14,064 nt of DNA, from the NCBI GenBank assembly GCA_035691285.1, contig DASSJI010000230.1, positions 1-14,064 of the forward strand, written 5' to 3'. The position numbers and the translations under genes were made by a program. This stretch comes from DATFEN01 sp035691285 (GTDB lineage: Bacteria > Acidobacteriota > Vicinamibacteria > Fen-336). The notes under the pieces were generated by a model that was given only the letters and a program-made list of their open reading frames with translations, did not search any database and was not told the origin of the DNA. This document shows, piece after piece, positions 7,752-13,810 of this stretch (positions are counted from its first letter, which is position 1; every line of letters begins with the position of its first letter).

Positions 7752-7939
7752 AGCGCGCTCAGCGCGGTCGCGACGGAGTCGGAGAGGGCGTACGGCCCCT
7801 GCAGGGTGACGAGGCCGGCTGCGCCCGCCACTAGTACGAGGACGGCGACGGCGAAACCGGCCGCCACGAGCCGTTCACGCACAACGTCGGCGGCGTCGCC
7901 GTAGTGCTCAGTCCAGCGAAATGTCGTACCGATACCCAT
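7748..7939 (-). CDS. Small single-span membrane protein, hypothetical
   Basis: This is a 63-codon ORF beginning at an ATG read from 7939. The first 24 residues are polar (MGIGTTFRWTEHYGDAADVV and following), then a strongly hydrophobic stretch spans about 25-46 (VAAGFAVAVLVLVAGAAGLV), then a short tail. GC-rich third positions dominate in the second half but less so in the first 20 codons. Its TAA overlaps the TAG of the HExxH gene at 7748-7751, a convergent stop overlap. It lies downstream of the M24 peptidase on the same strand, beyond a strong hairpin. No Shine-Dalgarno is seen. Without it, the stretch 7752-8037 would be an unusually long empty gap for this window, which gives mild support. 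No family is recognised. Confidence 0.45.
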   Translation of the reverse strand: MGIGTTFRWTEHYGDAADVVRERLVAAGFAVAVLVLVAGAAGLVTLQGPYALSDSVATALSAL

Positions 7940-7978
7940 GACACAGGTAATTACGCTTGGAGGGCGTGGTGAGTTCCA

Positions 7979-8010
7979 GGAGTTGCGGCCTGAGCGCCGC
8001 GTCCAACTCC
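7979..8010. terminator. Strong bulged hairpin between the M24 gene and the small ORF
   Basis: On the plus strand the stem is GGAGTT-GCGGC, loop CTGAGC, then GCCGC-(GTCC)-AACTCC. It has 11 paired bases interrupted by one 4-nt bulge. It lies 28 bp past the stop of the minus-strand M24 gene. No T-tract follows on either strand, so it may be a factor-dependent or 3'-end-stabilising structure and not a classic intrinsic terminator. A palindrome GTAATTAC at 7947-7954 lies in the same gap and is an AT-rich island that might belong to a promoter for the small ORF. Confidence 0.4.
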
Positions 8011-8037
8011 TTGAGCCAGCGAGGCCTGGAGGGACGG

Positions 8038-9216
8038 CTATGCCAGCAGCAAGAGCTCGCGCTGGATGTCCCCTGTGACCTCGGCCCGGCCCTCGCCGAC
8101 GTACATGTCGATCTCGCTGCGCACGCCGAACTCAGGCAGGTAGACCCCGGGCTCGATCGAGAAGCAAACGCCGGGAATGATCTTGCGCTGGTCCCGCGTC
8201 TCCAGGTTGTCGATGTTCACGCCGTTGCCGTGCACCTCGTAGCCGATCGAATGACCGGTGCGGTGGAGGAAGTAGGGGCCGTAGCCGCGGTCCTCGATGT
8301 GCTTCCGCGAGACATCGTCGACCTCGTAGCCGTGGATGGTGCGCCCCTGGGCCGCCGAGGTCTTCACGAAGTCCACGGCCGCGTCGCGGGCGCCCTTCAC
8401 CGTCTCCCAGACCTCGCGCATCTTCGCCGGCACGTCCTGCCCGCAGTAGCCCATCCAGGTCGCGTCGTAGTAGACGGCGCGCGGGTCGTTCGCGACCTTC
8501 GCCCAGAAGTCGATCAATACGAGGTCGCCCTTCTTGATCTCGCGATCGTTCGGACCGGCCGCGGTCTCGAAGTGCGGGTCCGAGGCGTGATCGTTCACGG
8601 CCACGATGCAGGGGTGGTGGGTGTAGAGGCCCTCTTCCTCGAAGCTGCGCTGGATGAGGGCCTGGACCTCGCTCTCGGTGACGCGCCGCGAGGCGGCGAG
8701 GCGCTCGCGGATCAGCCCGAAGCCCCGGTCCTTCGCCTTGTGGCAGCCGATGGCGGCCTCGTCGTGGAGGGCCTTCTGCTCCGGCGTCCAGCGCGCCTCG
8801 AAGATCTGCACCAGGTCCGCCGACGAGACGACCTCCGGGCCCGCGGCGCGCACCATCTCGATGGTGCCCGCATCGACGCGCGCCACGTACGGGATCGCCG
8901 CGCCGGGGCTGTACTCCATCGCCACGCGCTTCAGGCCCTCGAGGTGCCGGCGGAGCAGGTCCTCGAGCTCTCTCCAGGAGCGGTAGAGCACCGTCCGGCC
9001 CGGCGCGCCCTTCGTGGCGTGCGGCTCGATCACGTGCAGGATGGCCACGGGCTCCCCCGCGCGCGGGACGAGGTAGAACCAGCGGCGCGTGCCGATCTGG
9101 CTCGCGTCGAAGCCGATCACGGAGCGCGCGATGGGGTTCGAGCCGCGGAAGTCGTAGAGCAGCCAGCCGTCGAGCCCCTGCTCCTCGAGCGCTTTCTGGA
9201 TTGCGGCGAGTTGCAT
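8038..9216 (-). CDS. M24 family metallopeptidase (Xaa-Pro dipeptidase/aminopeptidase type)
   Basis: This gene encodes a 392-residue cytoplasmic dimetal peptidase that would release N-terminal residues before proline or split Xaa-Pro dipeptides. The pita-bread fold is seen from about residue 140 to the end. All five metal ligands can be read: Asp236 (VLIDFWAK), Asp251 (YYDATW), His322 (HRTGHSIG), Glu355 (SIEPGVYLP) and Glu368 (VRSEID). Residues 1-135 form the usual creatinase-like N-terminal domain, here with RWFYLVPRAGEPVAILHVIEPHA. There is no signal peptide. The start is the ATG read from 9216; no Shine-Dalgarno precedes it. TATCCT on the same strand (9226-9231) ends 9 nt before it. It is divergent from the S8 protease across 39 bp. 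Whether it acts on dipeptides or longer peptides cannot be told from this sequence. Confidence 0.94.
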   Translation of the reverse strand: MQLAAIQKALEEQGLDGWLLYDFRGSNPIARSVIGFDASQIGTRRWFYLVPRAGEPVAILHVIEPHATKGAPGRTVLYRSWRELEDLLRRHLEGLKRVAMEYSPGAAIPYVARVDAGTIEMVRAAGPEVVSSADLVQIFEARWTPEQKALHDEAAIGCHKAKDRGFGLIRERLAASRRVTESEVQALIQRSFEEEGLYTHHPCIVAVNDHASDPHFETAAGPNDREIKKGDLVLIDFWAKVANDPRAVYYDATWMGYCGQDVPAKMREVWETVKGARDAAVDFVKTSAAQGRTIHGYEVDDVSRKHIEDRGYGPYFLHRTGHSIGYEVHGNGVNIDNLETRDQRKIIPGVCFSIEPGVYLPEFGVRSEIDMYVGEGRAEVTGDIQRELLLLA

Positions 9217-9224
9217 AGACCGCA

Positions 9225-9245
9225 GAGGATAACCCGGTTACTCTC
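9225..9245. promoter_or_regulatory. Operator-like dyad GAG-N2-TAACC-N-GGTTA-N2-CTC in divergent promoter
   Basis: The 39-bp gap between the M24 and S8 genes holds a 21-bp interrupted palindrome centred on C9235. Eight of ten base pairs are symmetric, including a perfect TAACC/GGTTA core at 9230-9240. It overlaps both candidate -10 boxes: TATCCT on the minus strand (9226-9231) and TACTCT on the plus strand (9239-9244). A dimeric regulator here could control both genes at once. No regulator gene is visible in the window. Confidence 0.5.
9239..9244 (+). promoter_or_regulatory. Candidate -10 box (TACTCT) for the S8-S9 gene pair
   Basis: TACTCT ends 11 nt before the S8 ATG at 9256, which would leave a leader of only about 4-5 nt. 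No ribosome-binding sequence lies between. A matching minus-strand hexamer, TATCCT at 9226-9231, would serve the M24 gene. No -35 element is clear for either. Confidence 0.35.
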
Positions 9246-9255
9246 CTTGCTCCGC

Positions 9256-10632
9256 ATGAGCCTCGTCCCGTGCCCGGTCTGCTTCCTGGACGTGCCCCGA
9301 CAGGAGCTGCACGGCGCCCGCAGCGTGGACCGCGACACCCTGCGCCTCGTGGCGGGAAACGCGCCCGGTTGGCGCGCGCAGCTCGGCATCTGCGACGCGT
9401 GCCTGGCGCGCTTCCAGGCGGCCCGCGAGGCGCTGCGCAGGGAGCGCCAGCACGCGGTGCCCGGCGCGCTGCCGATCCTGCCGACGGCGCTGCGCCTCGG
9501 CGCCGCGCCGGATCTTCACGGCCGGGGCGTCACCATCGCCTTCCTGGACGCGGGCTTCTTCGCGCACCCCGACCTCGTCGGCCGCGGCGACCGCATCCTC
9601 CGCTACGTCGACGTCAACAACCCGAAGGCCCGGCGCGGCGACCTCGACCGCGCCGACGAGTCGAGCTGGCACGGCATGATGACCTCCGTCGTGGCCTGCG
9701 GCGACGGCGCCCTCTCGGGCGGCTTTTACCACGGCCTCGCCTCCGAGGCGCGCCTCGTCCTGGTGAAGGTCGGCCACGCGCGCCGCATCGTCCACGACGA
9801 CATCCGGCGCGGCCTCGAGTGGGTCGTCCGCCATCGCAGGCAGTACGCGATCCGCATCGTCAACGTGAGCTGCGGCGGCGACTTCGAGGCCAGCTACCTC
9901 ACGGACCGGCTGTCCCAGTCGGTCGAGCGCGCGACCCGGGAGGGCCTCGTCGTCTGCTGCGCGGTCGGGAACATGGGCCACATGCCAGGCCATCCCGTGC
10001 TGCCGCCCGGCTCGGCGCCGGCGGCCCTGACCGTGGGAGGCCTCGACGACCAGAACCGGCTCGCCTTCGCCGGCTTCCGGATGTATCACTCGAGCTATGG
10101 GCCGACGATCGACGGCCTCCAGAAGCCCGAGGTCATCGCGCCGGGCATCTTCATCGCGGCGCCGGTCCTGCCCGGAACGCCGACCGCCGACCGGGTGGCG
10201 CTCCTCGCGCGCCTGGCCGTCTCTCCCGACCGCGAGCTCGCCTCGATCCTCGCCGAGAGCCCCGGCGTGGACCCGGAGCTCGACGCCGGCCGCGGCCTGG
10301 CGCCCCACGCCCTCCGCGCCCTGCTGCGCAAGCGCCTGCGCGAGGAGAGCGTCGTGTCGGCCCACTACAAGCACGTCGACGGTACGAGCTTCGCCGCGCC
10401 GATCGTCTCCTCGGTGGTGGCGCTGATGCTCGAGGCGAACGCGCGCCTCACGCCCCAGGAGGCCAAGCACATCCTGGTCCGCAGCGCGCGGCGCATCCCG
10501 AACGTCGACGCGGACCGCCAGGGCTGGGGTGTCGTCGACGCCAAGGCCGCCGTCGAGGAGGCCCTGCGGCGCCGCGCTCCCGCGAAGGCCGCAGCCGTGC
10601 TGCCGTTCAAGACGCGCAGGAGTTCGCCATGA
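9256..10632 (+). CDS. S8 subtilisin-type serine protease with N-terminal four-cysteine zinc-ribbon-like motif
   Basis: This gene encodes a 458-residue protease with no signal peptide, so it is probably cytoplasmic. The N-terminus has two CxxC knuckles: Cys6/Cys9 (PCPVC) and Cys46/Cys49 (CDAC), 36 residues apart, like a zinc ribbon. The S8 catalytic set is intact: Asp98 (AFLDAGFFAHPDL), His139 (SWHGMMTSV), oxyanion Asn239 (AVGNMGH) and Ser378 (DGTSFAAP). Between EVIAPG and the Ser motif lies about 75 residues of mostly charged, helix-like sequence, far longer than the usual twenty or so. There is no obvious propeptide. The frame is open upstream, but that stretch is antisense to the M24 gene; the ATG at 9256 is the first start after it. 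The TGA overlaps the next gene's ATG in ATGA. The peptidase family is certain; zinc binding and substrate are inferred. Confidence 0.92.
   Translation: MSLVPCPVCFLDVPRQELHGARSVDRDTLRLVAGNAPGWRAQLGICDACLARFQAAREALRRERQHAVPGALPILPTALRLGAAPDLHGRGVTIAFLDAGFFAHPDLVGRGDRILRYVDVNNPKARRGDLDRADESSWHGMMTSVVACGDGALSGGFYHGLASEARLVLVKVGHARRIVHDDIRRGLEWVVRHRRQYAIRIVNVSCGGDFEASYLTDRLSQSVERATREGLVVCCAVGNMGHMPGHPVLPPGSAPAALTVGGLDDQNRLAFAGFRMYHSSYGPTIDGLQKPEVIAPGIFIAAPVLPGTPTADRVALLARLAVSPDRELASILAESPGVDPELDAGRGLAPHALRALLRKRLREESVVSAHYKHVDGTSFAAPIVSSVVALMLEANARLTPQEAKHILVRSARRIPNVDADRQGWGVVDAKAAVEEALRRRAPAKAAAVLPFKTRRSSP
10618..10622 (+). promoter_or_regulatory. Shine-Dalgarno AGGAG for the S9 peptidase
   Basis: AGGAG lies 6 nt before the ATG at 10629, inside the last codons of the S8 gene. 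It is the only well-spaced ribosome site in the window. It sits at an internal coupled gene, in contrast to the first genes of transcripts, which lack one. Confidence 0.7.
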
Positions 10633-12569
10633 AGTCGATGCTCTTCGCCCTCGCCCTGCTGCTCGCTCACGCCGCCGCGAACGCCCAGCAACCCGCGAAC
10701 ATCGTTCCGAACGAGAACCTCGTCCTCGACGGCCTCCCGCCGATCCCGGCCGGAATCGCCGAGACCGTCGGGCGCTATACGGAGTTCCGGGCGGCGAGCT
10801 TCGCCGCCTGGCATCCGACGAAGCGCGAGATGCTGATCTCGACCCGCTTCGGCGACACGAGCCAGCTCCACTGGGTCCGGGCGCCAGGCGCGGACCGCCG
10901 GCAGATCACCTTCTCGAGGGAGCCCGTCACGAGCGCGGCCTTCCCCCGTACGGACCTCGGCTACTTCGTCTTCACGAGGGACAAGGGCGGCGACGAGTTC
11001 CGCCAGCTCTATCGCTTCGACGTCACGACGGGCGAGATCACGCTCGTGAGCGACGGCAAGCGCTCGCAGAACGGCCTCGGCGTGTTCTCCCGGAGCGGCC
11101 TCGTGGCGTTCGGCTCGACGGCCCGCAACGGCGCCGACCGGGACATCTACGTCGTCGACCCGAAGCAGCCTGAGAGCCGCCGCCTGCTGCTCGAAGTGCA
11201 GGGCGGCGGCTGGGGGCCCCTGGACTTCTCGCCCGACGGCTCCAGGCTCCTCGTGGGCGAGTACGTCTCCGTCGTCGAGAGCCACTTCTGGATGGTGGAC
11301 TCGAACACGGGCGCGAAGACGCTCGTGACGCCGCCCAAGGGTGGGCCCAAGGTCGCCTGGGGCGGCGGGGAGTTCTCGGCCGACGGCAAGAGCGTTTACG
11401 TCACGACGGACAAGGACTCCGAGTTCCAGCGCCTCGGTCGCCTCGACCTGGCGACCGGCGCCCTCGACCTGCTGACGCCGGGGCTGAACTGGGACGTGGA
11501 GGGCTTCGACCTCTCTCCCGACGGCCGAAACCTGGCCTTCGTGACCAACGAGGACGGGATCTCGGTCCTGCACTTCCTCGACGCGGCCACGGGGAAGGAG
11601 AAGCCGGTGCCGAAGCTGCCCATCGGCGTGATCGGGAGCATCGCCTGGCACGAGAACTCCCGCGATCTCGCCCTGGACCTCTCGGAGGCCCGCGCACCCT
11701 ACGACGTCTACTCGGTCGACGCGGCGACCGGCAAGGTGGACCGCTGGACCGAGAGCGAGACCGCGGGCTTTCCGGCCGGGAGCTTCGCGACTGCCGAGCT
11801 GGTTCGGTGGCCGACCTTCGACGGCCGGACCCTCTCGGGCTTCCTCTACAAGCCCGCCACGAAGTGGACCGGCCGGCGGCCCGTGATCGTCAACATCCAT
11901 GGGGGCCCCGAGGGCCAGGACCGACCCGACTTCCTGGGCCGCTCCAACTTCTACACGAACGAGCTGGGCATCGCCATCATCTTCCCGAACGTGCGCGGCT
12001 CCACGGGCTTCGGCAAGAGCTTCGTGGCCCTCGACGATGGCGTCAAGCGCGAGGACTCGGTGAAGGACATCGGGGCGCTCCTCGACTGGATCAGGAGCCG
12101 GCCGGACCTCGACGCGGACCGCGTCATGATCACGGGCGGCAGCTACGGCGGCTACATGACGCTGGCCTCGGCCGTGCACTTCTCCGACCGCGTGCGCTGC
12201 TTCGTGGACGTCGTCGGGGTCTCGAACTTCGTCACGTTCCTGCAGAACACCGAGGCCTACCGCCGGGACCTACGCCGGGTCGAGTACGGCGACGAGCGCG
12301 ACCCGAGGATGCGCGCGTTCCTGGAAGGGATCGCGCCGGTCAACCGCGCCGACAGGATCACGAAGCCGATGTTCGTGGTGCAGGGCAAGAACGACCCGCG
12401 GGTTCCCATCAGCGAATCGGAGCAGATCGTGGCGGCCCTCAAGAAGCGGGGCGTTCCCGTCTGGTACCTGGTCGCCACCGACGAGGGGCACGGCTTCAAG
12501 AAGAAGCGGAACATCGACTTCCAGTTCTACGCGACCGTCGCGTTCGTCCAGGAGCACCTGCTGAAGTAG
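10629..12569 (+). CDS. Secreted S9 family prolyl-oligopeptidase-type peptidase
   Basis: This gene encodes a 646-residue serine peptidase that would cut short peptides outside the cytoplasm. A Sec signal peptide is seen at residues 1-20 (hydrophobic core LFALALLLAHAAA, cleavage probably after ANA). Residues about 35-370 form a beta-propeller with repeats such as FSPDGSRLL, FSADGKSVYV and LSPDGRNLAFV, which gates access to the active site. The C-terminal alpha/beta-hydrolase domain (about 385-646) has NIHGGPEG for the oxyanion hole and the triad Ser505 (GGSYGGYM), Asp589 (GKNDPRV) and His621 (DEGHGF). Its ATG overlaps the S8 TGA by 4 bases (ATGA) and has a good AGGAG site, so the pair is an operon. 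Its stop is 3 bp from the stop of the convergent phosphoesterase gene, leaving no room for a terminator. Exact cleavage preference (dipeptidyl versus acylaminoacyl) cannot be assigned. Confidence 0.95.
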   Translation: MKSMLFALALLLAHAAANAQQPANIVPNENLVLDGLPPIPAGIAETVGRYTEFRAASFAAWHPTKREMLISTRFGDTSQLHWVRAPGADRRQITFSREPVTSAAFPRTDLGYFVFTRDKGGDEFRQLYRFDVTTGEITLVSDGKRSQNGLGVFSRSGLVAFGSTARNGADRDIYVVDPKQPESRRLLLEVQGGGWGPLDFSPDGSRLLVGEYVSVVESHFWMVDSNTGAKTLVTPPKGGPKVAWGGGEFSADGKSVYVTTDKDSEFQRLGRLDLATGALDLLTPGLNWDVEGFDLSPDGRNLAFVTNEDGISVLHFLDAATGKEKPVPKLPIGVIGSIAWHENSRDLALDLSEARAPYDVYSVDAATGKVDRWTESETAGFPAGSFATAELVRWPTFDGRTLSGFLYKPATKWTGRRPVIVNIHGGPEGQDRPDFLGRSNFYTNELGIAIIFPNVRGSTGFGKSFVALDDGVKREDSVKDIGALLDWIRSRPDLDADRVMITGGSYGGYMTLASAVHFSDRVRCFVDVVGVSNFVTFLQNTEAYRRDLRRVEYGDERDPRMRAFLEGIAPVNRADRITKPMFVVQGKNDPRVPISESEQIVAALKKRGVPVWYLVATDEGHGFKKKRNIDFQFYATVAFVQEHLLK

Positions 12570-12572
12570 CGA

Positions 12573-13736
12573 TCAGGCGGGCTCGGCGACGCGCCGAGCG
12601 TCGAGGTCGAGAAGCTCGTAGTCCGCAGGATCGGCGACGAAGTTCATGCCGCCGTCGAGGAACAGAATCGTGGCGGCGCCAGGATCCGCGTCCGGGGGCA
12701 AGCCGCGGGCGTAGTGCACGTCGTCGCCCGTGACGTGGAGGTGGCGGAGCGGGCCGTCGCGCGGCGGCGCGCCGTCGCTCCACGGCCGCATCAGCGTGCG
12801 GCACTTCTTGTCGCGGATGTGGCCGATGGCCTGCGTCAGGCCCTTGGGCAGCCACCGGGGATCGAAGCGGCGGCGCAGCGGGCCCTCGTACAGCTCCTGC
12901 ATTGTGTCGCACTCCGGATGCGCTGGGCGTTGGAGCAGGATGCCGCGAGCCTCGCCGCCGGCGGCGCTACCCGGCTGGTACAGGCCCGGAATCGCCAGTG
13001 GCTCGCGGCCGTTCCAGTCGCTCACCGCCGCGTCGAGGGACGCGTTCAAGGCGTCGGCCGCGGCCCGCGCGTCGCGCTGGCGCTCCCTGGGCAGGCCGAT
13101 CGCGTCGAGGTCGTCGGCGGTGACGCCCGCGTGACAGAGCAGCAGGTCGTCCGCCGCGGCCCAGCCGAGCAGGAAGCGCCCCGCTCGCAGCAGGTCGGCG
13201 ACGAGCGTTCGCTGATCGGCGCGGAACGTCGCCAGGTCGCGCGCGGCGGTCTCGGCCGTGGCCAGGGCAGGGTAACGCTCGATCAGCCGCCGCTCGGCCG
13301 CCGCGTCCGGCGCGCCGCCCCGATACGCGAGGTCGGCCTCGGCCTGGGCTGCAGCGAAGCTCGCGTCGTCGAACCCGACGAGCTCTCCGACTCGGGCGAG
13401 GTCGTGGTTGCCGGCGACGAGCGCCACCTGGTCGGGCGGGTGCGCCGCGAGCCACGCGAGCAGGAGCAGCCCGCTCCGCGCCGCCTCGTCACGGCGAGCG
13501 GGCCCGCCCCAATCGAAGTGGTCGCCGATCGAGGCGAGCGCCACGTCGTCGCGCAGCCGTCCGTCGTCGCCCAGCAGCCCGTGGCGATCGAGGATCGCGA
13601 GAAAGGTGTCGAAGGGGGCCTGCGGATCGCCAACGGCGATGCGACGAGGCCGGGAGAGCGGTGCGCGGGGGCCGTCGGCAGCCGGCGTCGAGGCGTCCGA
13701 CTCGGCCACGCGGAGCGCGCGCTCGATCCGAGTCAT
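12573..13736 (-). CDS. PPP-like metallophosphoesterase
   Basis: This gene encodes a 387-residue cytoplasmic calcineurin-like phosphoesterase, related to protein phosphatases and ApaH-like enzymes. The metal motifs are GDPQ (36-39), GDHFDWG (71-77), GNHD (109-112), CHAG (201-204) and GH (305-306). The first motif has Gln39 where GDxH proteins have His. The second has Trp where PPP phosphatases have Arg (GDxxDRG). Both changes are of interest for specificity. D-x-Q variants occur in some calcineurin-like families, so activity is still plausible. About 30 residues of low-complexity sequence precede the domain. The start is the ATG read from 13736; TAGGCT on the same strand (13743-13748) ends 6 nt before it, suggesting a leaderless mRNA. 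It is divergent from a Ser/Thr kinase. The substrate may be phosphoprotein, dinucleotide or other phosphate ester. Confidence 0.88.
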   Translation of the reverse strand: MTRIERALRVAESDASTPAADGPRAPLSRPRRIAVGDPQAPFDTFLAILDRHGLLGDDGRLRDDVALASIGDHFDWGGPARRDEAARSGLLLLAWLAAHPPDQVALVAGNHDLARVGELVGFDDASFAAAQAEADLAYRGGAPDAAAERRLIERYPALATAETAARDLATFRADQRTLVADLLRAGRFLLGWAAADDLLLCHAGVTADDLDAIGLPRERQRDARAAADALNASLDAAVSDWNGREPLAIPGLYQPGSAAGGEARGILLQRPAHPECDTMQELYEGPLRRRFDPRWLPKGLTQAIGHIRDKKCRTLMRPWSDGAPPRDGPLRHLHVTGDDVHYARGLPPDADPGAATILFLDGGMNFVADPADYELLDLDARRVAEPA

Positions 13737-13742
13737 CCTGGC

Positions 13743-13748
13743 AGCCTA
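13743..13748 (-). promoter_or_regulatory. Candidate -10 box (TAGGCT) for the phosphoesterase
   Basis: On the minus strand TAGGCT ends 6 nt before the ATG at 13736. This is the same arrangement as TAGTAT before the adenosine deaminase. CCAGG directly before the ATG is a poor Shine-Dalgarno. No -35 is evident. Confidence 0.4.
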
Positions 13749-13760
13749 TCAGAGCCGCCC

Positions 13761-13775
13761 CTCGAGCCGGTCGAG
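13761..13775. promoter_or_regulatory. Inverted repeat CTCGA-N5-TCGAG next to the kinase -10 box
   Basis: Perfect 5-bp arms are separated by GCCGG. The repeat ends exactly where the candidate kinase -10 hexamer TAGAAT (13776-13781) begins. It lies in the 74-bp region shared by the divergent phosphoesterase and kinase genes. Short GC-rich arms occur by chance often in this sequence, so this is a weak operator candidate. Confidence 0.25.
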
Positions 13776-13781
13776 TAGAAT
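13776..13781 (+). promoter_or_regulatory. Candidate -10 box (TAGAAT) for the Ser/Thr kinase
   Basis: TAGAAT is the best -10 match in the window and lies 29 nt before the kinase ATG at 13811. This would leave a leader of about 22 nt with AAGG 7 nt before the start codon as a weak ribosome site. No clear -35 hexamer is seen. Confidence 0.5.
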
Positions 13782-13810
13782 CTCCCGACGCCCCCGAACA
13801 AGGTCATGCC

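Noticed and set aside
7957..9255. 433-codon upstream extension of the S8 protease frame
   Set aside because: It is antisense to the M24 peptidase, whose five metal ligands are all present; the S8 start is the ATG at 9256.
9270..10628. 453-codon upstream extension of the S9 peptidase frame
   Set aside because: It overlaps the S8 gene out of frame; the S9 protein has a clear signal peptide starting at 10629 and a Shine-Dalgarno before it.
12714..13778. Plus-strand 354-codon frame opposite the phosphoesterase
   Set aside because: No recognisable motif; the minus strand carries GDPQ, GDHFD, GNHD and CHAG motifs.
13806..13808. ATG 5 nt before the chosen kinase start
   Set aside because: It is out of frame with the kinase domain.
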